DNA of 64,000 bases from Teratosphaeria epicoccoides. Its lineage: Eukaryota; Ascomycota; Dothideomycetes; Mycosphaerellales; Teratosphaeriaceae. A program made the position numbers and the translations under genes. Of the stretch, positions 1 through 10,914 are shown one piece after another. Under the pieces are notes generated by a model, which searched no databases, was not told the DNA's origin, and was given only the letters and a program-made list of their open reading frames with translations. How positions within the stretch are numbered: position 1 is the first letter of the stretch; the number at the start of each line of letters is the position of its first letter. The stretch is from NCBI GenBank assembly GCA_021401465.1, contig JADDMT010000010.1:124001-188000 (forward strand), given 5' to 3'.

Positions 1-628
1 CTCAGGCTGGGATTATGCCCGCATCGATCACTGCCATGGTATATTCTGGCTGGTTTGGCGATAAGGTCATCCTTTGGCTCGCGAAACGCAACAATGGCAT
101 TCATAGACCAGAGCATCATCTCATCCTCCTCATCGTACCGGTCATTGCCTGCCTTGTCGGCCTGATTGCGATCGCAATTCCAGCAAATGAGCCCTACAAG
201 TACTCGGTCTGGGGCATGATCATCGGTAAGATACTGCACGTCCGCAATCCGAATACTGTATCTGATAGTCTTGCAGGTTGGGCGATTTATGAGTTCGGCT
301 TTGTAGGCATAGTCATCACCACCACGAGCTTTGCGGCGGAGGTGGTGCCCAAGAGCCCCGGAGCTGCTATGGTCATCGTCATTGGGGGAAAGAATCTTGT
401 GTCTTTCGGTGCCTCTCAGGGCATCATTCCCATGGTCGCAAAATTCGGTTACCTTACTTCATTAATGATCGTAAGTGTGCGTTTGCATGCCCTTGTGACC
501 CTGACTGACGGTACTGCCTGCAGCTCTTTGCTACCTTTGCCTTTATCGCACTGCTCGGCATTCCCATTTACTTCCTCAATGGCAAGGTCGGTTTTCACGA
601 GCAACATACAATCCCGCCATCTTACTAA
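1..628 (+). CDS. MFS transporter, C-terminal part (cut by window start)
   Basis: C-terminal portion of a major facilitator superfamily permease of the fungal drug/polyamine-type (DHA1, HOL1-like) group. The reading frame is open to base 1, so the N-terminus lies outside the window. Two short introns are needed: 226-276 (51 bp, phase 1) and about 472-523 (phase 0). Their removal joins the hydrophobic helices around VPVIACLVGLIAIAIP, the glycine-rich segment GFVGIVITTTSFAAEV, and a last helix LFATFAFIALLGIPIYF. The protein then ends in a short charged tail at TAA 626-628. At least five membrane segments are visible. It is tail-to-tail with the neighbouring monooxygenase and probably imports or exports the compound handled by the cluster. 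The family is secure; the substrate is unknown. Confidence 0.8.
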
Positions 629-1138
629 CCGAATGACAGTGGCGCAAGCTCACGGCACAATCCGGCAGCGGCACGACTGTGTGAGATTGTACGAAACGCT
701 CCGTATCTCGGCGAATTGATTGAGAGACAGAAGAAGCTGGCATATTTGCGTTGCCATTTTGATTTCAAGTTCAATCTCTCCCGCACAGGAGCTGTGAATT
801 ACTGCACATACGACATACAATGCTGGCGTCCATCTCACCCCGGGATTTGCATTCCAGTGGCAGACTCGAGTCTTGATCAGAGTTCCGGGCCCACGCCGAC
901 TCGGCCGCCTTCATCTTCATCCAACAGTAATATGCGCTGGCTGTTCGTGCAAAAGGTCGTGGGCGCAAGGCGTGCCTCTCTACGTCTTGAATTGTACCCA
1001 GACGTGGAAGTGGTCTTTCAATCCAGGTGGCGAACTGTCGCATCGGACGGGAGGTGTTGACGTTCCACTCCATATACTGTGAGCGTCAGGCAATGCGATC
1101 AGGCGGCGTGTAACTGGTGCAATGTAACATAAAGGTCT
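629..1138. other. Gene-free convergent spacer
   Basis: A 510-bp spacer between the 3' ends of the MFS and monooxygenase genes. Short overlapping reading frames exist on both strands, but none has recognisable motifs or splice structure. Probably 3' UTRs and terminators of the two convergent genes. Confidence 0.6.
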
Positions 1139-2444
1139 TCACGCTATCAGGGTCTTCGCCTGCGCCTGCTGTCGAGCTCGCCACGCCTTCGCTCCTGAGT
1201 AATTACAATTGTACGACACGAACTCCGAGGGATCAAGCGTCACTGCTTTGTCCTGTCCACTCTGCGTGCCCGGCTTGGCATGAAGCCTGCTGTAACTTTG
1301 GATCAAGGATGCACGCTCGTACCGCACCGCGAAAACTTGTTGCAGTCGTGCGGCCACCAGATCGAACGACGGTCTTGATGTGACGTCGTCAAAGAAAGCC
1401 CGCAGCGCCTCAGCGTCTTCCAGACTTTGACTTGCACCTTGGCCCTGGGTCGGAAGCATTGCGTGGCTCGCATCGCCAATCAGTATTGTTCGTCCTTTGA
1501 TCCAAGTCGGCAGTGGATCCAGATCACGCAACTGCCACAGGGATAGATCGTCTTTCTGTAGCTTGAAAAGTGCTTTGATCCACTCTGGGAACTCGTGGAA
1601 CGACTGCAACAGTTTCTCCATGGATCCGGTAGAGGTCCACGAACTGGAAGCCGATTCCTCGTTCATATGTTCATCAGGCACAAGTGCGACGAGCCCAAAA
1701 ATATCACCGTTTCGACCAAAGCCCATAACGACTCTCTTCTCATGTCCCACAACCATATGCGTTGCCTCTTCCCGGGGATCAAGGTGTGCCAGTATTCCCG
1801 GCGAGCTCTCGATATCTCGAGTATCTAGCAACAAGCGATAAGCCGAGACTCCAGTAGCGACAGCAGGGTGATCTCGGCCTGTGACGCTGTAACGCAAGAC
1901 GCTGTGAATTCCGTCCGCGGCGACAACCAAGTCGGCTTCCATTTTCTCACCGGACTCAAGTTGTACAATGCCACGATCACAGTCGCAAGACATCACTCGT
2001 GAGCTCGTTCGGATATGCGCCGGTTCACCGCTGCCACTGCCTGTTGCCTTTTCGAGTAATGCGCTGTGCAGATCGGCACGATGGTAGACAATGCGATGCG
2101 CACCGCTCTCACCGAGAGTCGATGGCAACTCCTTAACCAGATGGCCTTCTTGGTCATACACTTTCATGATGTCGTCGAATTTAGGTCCTTTGGTGGCAAG
2201 GACCGCGTCCAGTCCAAGTACGGTGGCCATCTTTGACGCATTCGGTTGTAAGGAAAGCATGGCACCGATCTCATTGAGCATCCGTGAACGCTCAAGGACA
2301 GTGATCGTGCGGTTTTCACCCCTCAGGGCGACGGCCTATCCAATGTTAGTATCGTCACGTCATATCGAGCGTCAGTCTTGCTCGTACCGCAGAGAGACCT
2401 GCTATACCGCCTCCAACAATAATGATGCGGAATTGGTCATCCAT
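1139..2444 (-). CDS. FAD-dependent monooxygenase, salicylate hydroxylase-like
   Basis: Flavoprotein aromatic hydroxylase (group A FAD monooxygenase) of 417 aa in two exons: 2444-2388 and 2335-1139, with a 52-bp phase-0 intron. The first exon supplies the dinucleotide-binding fingerprint IIIVGGGIAGLSA. The second exon alone would lack it, so the start at 2444 is well supported. Other hallmarks are the middle DG motif (VVAADGIHSVLR) and the second FAD motif GRTILIGDASHAMLPTQGQG, which contacts the ribityl chain. The family uses NAD(P)H and O2 to hydroxylate phenolic acids, and salicylate hydroxylases make catechol by oxidative decarboxylation. Substrate cannot be read from sequence. The gene is head-to-head with the 2OG dioxygenase over 424 bp and looks intact. 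Confidence 0.88.
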
Positions 2445-2868
2445 TGTGCCTTTCCACAGTCATACGTCGAGTTGAGAATGGGCCGCCACTGGCAGGGACA
2501 ATGTCGGATCTAACATGTGACAGAGCCCAACTGCTAGAAATCTCTCGGCCAAAGTGTACCGGAAAAAGCACGACGACGACAAGCTCGCCCCCGCCTTTCC
2601 GACAGAAGACAATCATTCCTCCAACCTCATGGGCCCTCACATGCTGTCCGCTCCACCTCGGAATGTTGCTTTCGCACTCGGATCAACGTCAGCATCGGGA
2701 TGCGGTCGCAGGATCGTGTGGCCAATGATGCCTCCACTTTGATCAGCAAACGTTTAGCATAGGCAAGTATGCTGACCTAACTGCTGAACTTTGCTGCGAT
2801 TACCTCCCCCCAGGTTCAACCGAGTTCCCACTTACGATACACTGATTCTCCGGTCCAGTCGCATCAGG
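2445..2868. promoter_or_regulatory. Bidirectional promoter, monooxygenase / 2OG dioxygenase
   Basis: A 424-bp intergenic region between two divergently transcribed cluster genes, with no gene of its own. Inferred to hold both promoters. No binding site is assigned. Confidence 0.5.
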
Positions 2869-4164
2869 ATGTCCACCACTACGACAGTTGTTTCACAGCC
2901 CGAGCTGCAATCATGTCCTCCGTCAAAACGCGATCTCGTCGCCTTTGGTCGAGTGGCCGAGCAGCAATGGCATAAAGATCTGGTCCGAGATGGGTATGCT
3001 GTTGTCAAGGGAGCCATTCCTCGGGAGAGGGCAGAAGGATATGTCGATGAGATGTACAGCTGGCTCGAGGCATTGTACGCCTTCGTCCTCCAGATTTGGT
3101 CCAGATCACAAGCACTGACGCTGAACAGTAACCTAGGGTTCAAGAGAGACGACCCAACCACCAATCACAAAGACCATCTGCCCATCATCAACGAGAAGGG
3201 CATGTGCATGTCGTACAGTGTGTCGCACGAAGACTTCGTCTGGAGAATCAGATCTGAGCCTGGCGTCATTGACGCTTTCGCAACTGTCTATGACGACGAC
3301 GAGCTAATCGTATCATTCGATGCGGTCAACTTCGGGTTTGGCAACCGCAAGGATCTGCCACCGAACAAGCCGTGGCCACACCAAGACCAAGATCCGACGA
3401 AGCCCGGTTTCCGCTGCTTGCAAGGGTCAGAGTTTGACATGCTGCTGCGTTTTCCTCTGTGCATTCACTGACCGACATCTAACAGACTTGTGAACTTGCT
3501 TCCGAACGGCCCGGATGATGGCGGATTGATCGTGTGCAAGGGTGCCTACCAACTGAGTGAAGAGTTTCATGAAGTTTTCAAAGACGAAGAGAAGATTCCC
3601 GCCTGGACGCCAGAATGGTATGGGTTCACCGAGGACGGCATGCAGTGGCTGGCCGCCAAAGGATGTGAATGGGTCAAAGTGTGCGCGGAGCCTGGTGACC
3701 TATTGATCTGGGACTCAAGGACGCCACACTATAACCTGTCTCCAACGAGTGATCATCCTCGCTTCTGCGTCTATACATGCTACATGCCTGCAGTCGACGC
3801 CTCGCAAGAAGATCTCTTACGCAAGAAGGCTGCGTTTGAGGGTGAGTCATGTGAAATGACAGTTCTCGAGCATGCAGGTGCTGACGATGGTGGGCTGACA
3901 GGTCGTATGCTCACCTCGCACTGGCCAAACGCCACATATGTCGGAAGAATCCCAGCGAAGCGAGATGGTGCGGTATGCCCGTACGAGCGCGACCGCCCTT
4001 CGAAGGAGCCGCGACTTGACGAACGGGCCTACAAACTGACTGGCATCCCTTATCTCAAGGTTCGTATCGAGTTGGGCCCGGAGAAGATTTCTTACTGACA
4101 TGCGTTCCAGCGGCTGGGCCATGAGAATGACAGCGCTGTCATCCAACTGACTGCGGGGGCGTGA
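2869..4164 (+). CDS. Phytanoyl-CoA dioxygenase family Fe(II)/2OG oxygenase
   Basis: Cupin-fold non-haem iron oxygenase of the PhyH group, 356 aa in five exons with introns 3075-3128, 3426-3485, 3842-3901 and 4060-4110. All join in frame and restore conserved stretches (LEAFNLGFKRDD, CLQGLVNLLPNGPDDGG, AAFEGRMLTSHWPN). The facial triad is visible: HxD in WPHQDQDP and the distal His in DSRTPHYNLSP. The Arg of PRFCVYTCYM is in position to bind 2-oxoglutarate. I chose ATG 2869 (MSTTTTVV) over an upstream in-frame ATG because it gives the usual length. In fungal clusters such enzymes hydroxylate or desaturate small molecules. The donor of intron 2 (gtcaga) is weak, but the protein alignment supports it. 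Confidence 0.85.
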
Positions 4165-4661
4165 GGGCCACGGAATCATCTTGCTATGGAACAGAATTGC
4201 TTGCAGTCATTCGTGCCTGTCTGCTGTAGGAATCCCCAGCACCAACATGATGCTAGTGCTATCGAACATAGTCGTTGTGTCCATCGAAACGCGCAATAAT
4301 TGGTTCTCGAGGCACGTATGTATTTGCGTGTGCTACCGCGGCGTAGCTAGCGTTCGTAAAGACGTCAACAACCTCCCAGCACCGCGTGCAACTATTGAGG
4401 GCACTCATCGCTTGGCTGATGTACCTGGCCGGCAAGGCAGTCTATTCGCACATATGTAACGCTTTCGGGCAGTGGTTGCATCAGCGCTGCATGCCGCTAA
4501 GCCGCCACGGATCATCCAGGCAGGCAATGACTTTGTGATGAACGATTGCGCGATGGCTTACCCGCTTGATCAAGCCGAAGCAAAGCCTCCAAGGCCGGGT
4601 TGAAACGCCATCTGTACACAGCTTTGATAGATTCACGCAATCGCATGCCCCGGCCTACACA
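4165..4661. other. Gene-free convergent spacer
   Basis: About 500 bp between the 3' ends of the 2OG dioxygenase and the ALDH-like gene. Only short frames without motifs are present. Confidence 0.6.
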
Positions 4662-6388
4662 TTATCGATGCCTGATCGCCCAAGCCACAGCAGCACCGGT
4701 AGCTGTCAACCCCAACATCGCCACGAGACCGAGATGCAGCACTGCAGATCATCAGCATAGACCTTATGTCGTAAGCTGTAGACAGACATACGTAAAGCGT
4801 GCTCGAAGAATCCAAAGGCTGTAGTATCCTGCTTGGCTCGTTTACGGATCGGCAGCCCTGATCCAGCGTTGGTCAACAATTTATCGATATGTGTTGTCCG
4901 AGATGACATGAGAGTGACGACGGAAGCAATCTCTGCTGCCGGGGTCGATGTGACATAGCTGGGTCTCGGTCGGGAGAACATTGTTGGCGTGTATCGCAAC
5001 GACGGGTCTACTGGATGACCGAGCGGATAAGCGGGTCCCACTACAAAACTTGCAGTCAGTATGTGATGCTGCTTGTGCTTGACAAGCCATCTCACCAAGC
5101 ATCGCTGCGGGAATGCCGTTGACGAATGAGACGTCTGCCTTGACGAATTGGCTCAAGTACTTGGCAGCCTTCAGCTCGGCGAAGTGATATGCGGCAAGCA
5201 ACGTGTGACCACTGGCCCATGTTGTCAGCACGTCGGAACCACTTTCAACAGCCCAGTGTCTCAAGCTACCTGTTGGCGAAGTCAATTGCATCGTCTAAGC
5301 TGCGGACACTGTGCACGATCAAGCATGGATCTTGCACTTTGGTGAGAATGAAGCTGGAAGCCCTGTCGACGTATCAGCCCTTGAAAATTGCAAATCAAAA
5401 GGCTTGATGAGACAATCCGGACCTGCCATTGACCTGGAAGATTGCACCCCTGTCCGTCTCCGAAATCATTTTGAATGTCAGTGTCCTCTGCATGTCGGAC
5501 CTGACACGTTGTAAGTCAAACTTTCTTGGGCCCATGGCTGGAGAATGATCGTCCTGGTCTGGTGATCCCGCCTGAACCGAATGTAGCGCATGCACAAGGG
5601 CCTGTAAAAACTTTTGGCGAGCAAACTCGTTTACCAAAACGACATCTGGGGCGTATGGACTCTTTCCGCGGAAGGCCAGGCGTGCGCAGAGAATGCTTTC
5701 GGCTGCTTTTGTCGGATCAGCGGTCCGGTCGACGAAGGCAAAGGACAATGCAGCTGGCGCGGATACGATTTGGTTCGATTGATGAATGCCCTTGCACTCA
5801 GACTCCTGATCGACATCGACTGTACTGTCCGGTAGGAGATCGCCTTGGATCGTCGCTTCTACGATCATGAAGGCATCGCGATCTTACGCAGGTACGAGAA
5901 CTCGTTGCAAGAGACCAAATAGAGCGCTGGCAGTCTGAGGATGCTGGAAAGTAGATTCAGCGATGGACCGCTCCCGAGGGCGACTTGTAGCCACCTACCT
6001 GTAGCACAACACAATTTCCCGCAGCGATAGCTGCACAAAGAGGGCTGATAGCCGAGAAAAGCGGCGTGTGCTGAATTGGTCTCAAGATTACGATGCCGAC
6101 TCCTTCTCTCGCTCCAGGATCACTCTCCCCCCTGCCAATGGAGTACTCTCGTACGATTTCAGCCTTGGGGTCTAGACCGGCACTGATTGTCTGCACAGCT
6201 CGTAGGGCCATCGCAATCTCATAAAGTGCCTCTGACTTGCTGACCCCAGTATCCGAAATGATTGCGTGTTCGATAGCCACGGCGTGCTCTACCAGAGTCG
6301 TGTACAGCTGTTGAATCTGCGTCTGGCGATAGTATACGTTGGTCGTCCTCCCATCGGCGCATGCTGCTCTGAGCGCTTCGAATGCCAT
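4662..6388 (-). pseudogene. Aldehyde dehydrogenase-like protein, catalytic residues missing, in-frame stop
   Basis: Member of the ALDH superfamily in six exons: 6388-5999, 5943-5423, 5362-5270, 5211-5096, 5040-4792 and 4741-4662. The total is 483 codons. Core ALDH landmarks are recognisable (EGVGIVILRP, AAIAAGNCVVLQ, FRGKSPYAPDVVLVNEF, FAELKAAKYLSQF). The motif that normally holds the catalytic Cys (GQxCxAP) reads GKSPYAP, and the usual ELGG glutamate motif reads SAPA. The protein is therefore not expected to be a classical dehydrogenase. The last exon encodes a hydrophobic helix (LGLVAMLGLTATGAAVAWAI), a likely C-terminal membrane anchor. Codon 150 is TAA at 5884-5886, inside the otherwise conserved VLVPA-x-DRDAF stretch. 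I therefore call it a probable pseudogene, although a sequencing error or an unusual 59-bp intron cannot be excluded. The intron at 5363-5422 has a weak donor, and the exact start is uncertain. Confidence 0.65.
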
Positions 6389-7596
6389 CGCGTAGAATCG
6401 CCAATGACGGCTACGTAAGTTGGATACTGCTACCGACGCAAACCTCGATTGAGCGGGTGCCGCTGCGAGCAATGCTTGCTTGCACTGAGGACCCCTTGGA
6501 CGTTGTGGGCGCGGCCGTATTGCCCCCGCATCGGGTGCGGGTGATCGTGGAGGAAGCGCACACAGCATGTCCCAACCTGTCCGCGACTCGTGCGCAGCTT
6601 CTTCGTTTGCCACAGCCTGACGGTCAAGCTTCTTCCAGTCCTCCGTAGTCCAATAACGGTCTGCACCGTCAGCTGGACGACGTCTTCGCAGACATGTCGG
6701 TAACGACGACCAAAGATCCTCGGACGTACGCTACCATACGCCTACTAGCAGACTATGATCTTCACCACAGCGATGCAGAAGAACCGAGTCGCCAGATCTC
6801 CGCCGAATTGAATGCCCATCCTGTGCCACAGGAAACGCAAGATGGCTCCATACCCTGGGAGGCAGAGTTCAGGCGCGTACCGGCGCACCGTCCGGTGAAC
6901 CACGATCTGGACGTGGAGATGAGGGACACGTACAGTAGCCGGCTTGAGCACTTCATTCTGTACAATCTGTTCCATGGCATACTCGTAGTCTCGGTAGGGT
7001 CCAGGACAGCGCTCGCTTCAGGACAACGCTGATTCACTCGTAGCATATCAACAAGGCATGGAGAGCGACGGGTGGCAGACTGAACGACAGCTTCTTCCGT
7101 TATCGTATTGGTGGCGAGTGGTGATTGTGGCTGCGCAAGCCTGCAACAGCGGATCCTGCCATCTCGGGTCAGCTGGGACGGAAGTGAAGGAGGGCAGCAT
7201 CGACGAGGTTGAGGATCCTTGTGTTTGTAGGCTTATTAATAATGCGGAGAGTAGCTGGAGCGGAAGCAGAACCAGCTACGTGAACATCCATAGTCACAAT
7301 AGAAGCGTCAAATTCTGTACTCGCGTCCTCAAGTCGTATCTGTAGATCACAATGGCAGTACACGCTCCTGGTGGAAGACGCAATGCGTCGCCCTTGCGGC
7401 TTCATGAGTCGGTTATCCAGCGACTTGCTCGATCGGTGCAGGTGGAGCCGATACCGATGACCAGACTATCCTTCGTGAACACTCTTATGTACGGCCCCAT
7501 ACAGCTGATTGACAGCTGATTGACAGCTGATTGACAGCCGATTGACAGTTGATTGACAACTTGATTGTCAAGGCATCGCCCGCTGACACCGCCAAT
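6389..7596. other. Gene-free divergent spacer
   Basis: About 1.2 kb between the ALDH-like gene and the CocE-type hydrolase. Several frames of 75-110 codons overlap here on both strands, but none matches a family or shows splice logic. It probably carries both promoters. An 11-bp tandem repeat lies at its right end. Confidence 0.55.
7502..7562. repeat. 11-bp tandem repeat, about 5.5 copies
   Basis: Head-to-tail units of cagctgattga starting at 7502, 7513, 7524, 7535 and 7546, followed by a decayed copy. The first three are identical and the later ones drift by single C/T changes. The array ends about 35-40 bp upstream of the hydrolase start codon, so it lies in the 5' UTR or core promoter. 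Confidence 0.9.
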
Positions 7597-9493
7597 ATGC
7601 CCAACGCCATCCGAGAGCTACTGCAGATTGATGAAGAGTCATTTCCTTACATATTTGAGCAGAACGTCACAGTCCAGCTGCAGTCGAGCCCCGGCGTGTT
7701 ACGCATCAATGTGTACCGACCGAAAGCCTCGGACAAAGTCCCCGTGCTGGTGACGTACGGGCCATATGGCAAAGACATTGCCTACAGCGAGTGAGCCAGC
7801 ACATTCATATCCTCATGCCCACCGCCCCATGCTGATAGGCCTTCAAGCTTCCACGCAAAGAGTTTTGCTGAAGTCAATCCTCAGCATCAATCTGTGCACA
7901 GCGCGTGGGAGACTCCGGATCCAGCCTTCTGGACGCAGCATGGCTACGCTGTCGTGCGAGCGGACGAACGAGGACTTGGCCAATCACCAGGACTCCTAGA
8001 CACGATGTCCCGAGAGACTTCCGACTGTTTCTTTGACGTGATTGAATGGGCGGCCGAGCGCTCCTGGTCATCCGGCAAGATTGGGCTCCTCGGAATCAGC
8101 TACTATGCCGGATCACAATGGCGTGTCGCGGCAAGGAATCCGAAAGGGCTCTCTGCAATCATCCCGTGGGAAGGCATGTCGGACTACTACCGAGATCGCT
8201 GTCGCCATGGTGGTATCCTGTCGAATGCCTTTATCGATTTCTGGTGGAACCGTCAGGTCATTACCAATCAATACGGCAGACCAGGAAGGGCAGAGAGCAA
8301 GTCGGGTCCAGATACCATCGAAGGAGACTTATCCGAGGCAGAACGGGAGCAACAACGGAATGATCAAAGGATAGACAATCGTCAAAACCACTTTCGAGAT
8401 GACACCTACTACGCATCCAAAGAGTATGATATGTCAGGCATCAAAATGCCTCTGCTGTCCGTCGCCAATTGGGGAGGAATCCTACTGCATCTGCGAGGCA
8501 ATGTAGAAGGGTTCACGCACGCGGGCTCCGATTTCAAGTACCTGAGATTCATCACCGGGAGACATGATCTGCCATTCTATTACGAGGAGGAGGTGGAGAT
8601 TCAACGTAGCTTCCTCGACGCTTTTCTGAAAGGTGAAGACCGAGTGGGCTGGTCGGTCAAGGGCAGCGTCCCTACGGTGAACATGGTATTGCGGAGCGGC
8701 GACGTAGGTCACAATAACGCCAAGGCTGAGATGGCATATCCCAGGCGACAGGAGTACGAATGGCCGATCGCTCGCACAGAATACACGAAGTACTATTTGA
8801 CGGTCGGCCAAGCGCTGACCCCCGACACACACGCTGCCGCAGAGGTTGGAAAGCTCGGGTATCGCGCATTGGGGTCTTTGGAGTCGCCACAAGCTTTGCG
8901 ATTCAGCACTGCGCCTTTCGAACACGAAGTGGAGGTGACAGGCCACATCGTTGCTCACCTCAACGTGTCCGTCACGCCCGATCCCGCAAGACCAACTCCT
9001 TCAGAGATCAATCTCTTCCTCACGCTGCGGCACATCTCACCAGAAGGCGATGAAGTGATGTACACTGGTACGGCAGGCGATCCGGTGCCAGTGACGAAGG
9101 GGTGGCTCCGAGTCTCACTGCGGAAGGTGAACACATCTCACTGCAAACACAGGCCTTATCTACCGTGGAGGGACTACTACAGCAGCGACGTACAGCCTGT
9201 AATTCCGGGCGAGGTCTACTCTGTAAACGTCGAGGTGTGGCCAACCAACGTCGTCGTTGCGAAAGGGGGGAAGCTGGTGTTCGAGGTGGCAAGTGGCGAT
9301 ACTCAGGGCTCTGGCTTGTTCCTTCACGACGATCCTGATGACCGGTAAGTCATTTGTTCATGTTCAGAGGTGATTTCGATGCTGATCTGTGTTTGTCGGC
9401 AGAGCCGCAGAGAAACTTCAGGGGATCAACAACATCCATTTTGGCAGCAGATTCATCAACTATGTAACACTGCCGATCATACCGCCGAGATAA
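7597..9493 (+). CDS. CocE/NonD family hydrolase (peptidase S15-like)
   Basis: Alpha/beta-hydrolase of the X-Pro dipeptidyl-peptidase/CocE group, 596 aa in three exons with introns 7791-7838 and 9345-9402. The nucleophile elbow is LLGISYYAGSQW, with Ser as the likely nucleophile. A catalytic His is expected in GRHDLPFYYEEE, followed by the typical QRSFLDAFLKG. The C-terminal jelly-roll domain with APFEHEVEVTGHIVAHL and the final GSRFINYVTLPIIP are characteristic. The in-frame codons upstream of ATG 7597 fall in the tandem repeat and contain no ATG. Bacterial relatives hydrolyse esters or acyl-peptide bonds. In this setting it could cleave an ester or a ring-cleavage product. The reading frame is intact. 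Confidence 0.88.
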
Positions 9494-9568
9494 GAAGCGG
9501 GAGCAGAGCTGAAGATTTTCTGTAAACACTTGTCCAAAATGCCCTATCGGCAAAGTTGCGTGATGCCT

Positions 9569-10755
9569 CTAAGCTGCTGCGCTGACACATGAACTTGAGG
9601 CCCACTTGCCGATCGTGAATTGCGAATTGCACATCTGACTCAGTTCCCAGGTCTCTGGCGCGCGCGCAGGGTTAGCATTGGATTGTCAAGGGAGTGGACG
9701 AAGACGACGCACCTGTGGCGAGAACACCGCCCTGTTCGTCCTCATCTGCCCAATCTCCGGCAGCGCCTGCAACGAAGCAAGCACTATGATTGTCAGCCAA
9801 AATGCCGTCAAACCTGGACTACTCAACGACAACTTACGCCATGAAATGATCATCGGTGCCATGCGCATCTCGAAGGTTCGGGTGCTTCATGAGCCTTGTG
9901 ACCCCATTCCGAAGAGCAGGCCCTCTGTTTTGGGTGAAGACATCCTCCACGGACTGCCTGAACTCCAAAAGCGACTTTGCAGGAGGTATCACCTGCGCGA
10001 AGTTGTCTCGGTAGTATACCATCGGCTCCCAAACATTCCGGTAGAGGTTATGTATGGCCCCGCCACTTCCGATAATGAGGTAGCCCTGCTCTCTGAGCGG
10101 CCGAAGAGCTACCCCGACACGCATGTGGAAGTGTGGATCGAAGTACGAGTTCATGCTGATCAGAGTGGTTGGCGGACACCCTGCTGGAAACATGCGTATG
10201 AGGATCAGGAAAGTGTCGTGTATCCAATCGAACTTCTCGTTCAACTTGGCATTGAATCCAGCAGCCGACAGCGCATCAAGACACTTCTTTGAGGTCTTTA
10301 GGTCGGGGACCAAGTCGTAGTCCACGTACTTGGACGGGTGGACATACCCGACTGGCGATTTAGCTGGTTTGGGATTTGCCGAAACCTGGATGCTGTTCCC
10401 ATTTGCATCCCAGTGCGCACCCCACGGAGCTGTCAGCGAATGGCTGACAGTGTGATGCAGAAGGGAGGGTGCACCTTACCATCATCACAACTCCTTTGAT
10501 TCCATGAGCGAGAGCTTCGTCGCCACATTGCTTCCAGTATGTTGCGCTGGACGATTCTTCACGCAACATCATCGTAGAGCCATGGCTGAAGAAATGTACC
10601 GGTGTGGGACCTGTAGCTGCTTGATTATGCTGGGATCTACGTCTGTTCTCATCAAGGCCGACATACTCATCGTGCTCTGCCGATGACGGTTCTGGTACCG
10701 GGCGACAAGTCAGAGCGGTCAGACACGAGATCGGTGTCCTCTGACTATCATTCAT
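9569..10755 (-). pseudogene. Class III extradiol ring-cleavage dioxygenase (DODA/LigB type), possible frameshift
   Basis: Extradiol dioxygenase of the LigB/4,5-DOPA dioxygenase family, which opens catecholic rings using Fe(II). Signature blocks: TPVHFFSHGSTMML and GDEALAHGIKGVV (exon 1), GAHWDANGNSIQV, SPVGYVHPSKYVDYD and EKFDWIHDTFLIL (exon 2), and FVAGAAGDWADEDEQGG (exon 3). Introns are 9784-9837 and 9655-9712, the latter with a gctaac branch-like site, and these join cleanly. The first intron (donor gtaagg, 10430-10479) does not: exon 1 ends in phase 0 while exon 2 needs one extra base. The sum of exons is 1,025 nt. I therefore suspect a one-base deletion or an unseen alternative splice. 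The start is uncertain; 10755 is the nearest in-frame ATG upstream of the conserved region. Divergent from the transcription factor. Confidence 0.68.
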
Positions 10756-10914
10756 GCAGCCACTCGTCTGGCCGCTTGCAGGGTGATGGTTGTGCTCAAA
10801 CACTTTGCCGAGGTGAGCATAGTGGAGAAAGCGGAGGCTGCATTCCTCCACCTCAATATCAGCCCTCCGCTCGACCCTCCACCGTTGGCTTCTCAGCCCG
10901 AGATTCGTATCACG
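10756..10914. promoter_or_regulatory. Short bidirectional promoter, ring-cleavage dioxygenase / transcription factor
   Basis: About 160 bp separate the two divergent start codons. The arrangement suggests the regulator and the dioxygenase are controlled together. No site is assigned. Confidence 0.4.

Noticed and set aside
2888..3118. Alternative frame inside the 2OG dioxygenase exon 1
   Set aside because: Shadow; only the main frame continues into the HxD and distal His exons.
9784..9837. A second frameshift in the extradiol dioxygenase at the HFMA / GDWADED junction
   Set aside because: Resolved by using the catag acceptor at 9784, which restores the frame to MAACFVAGAAGDW.
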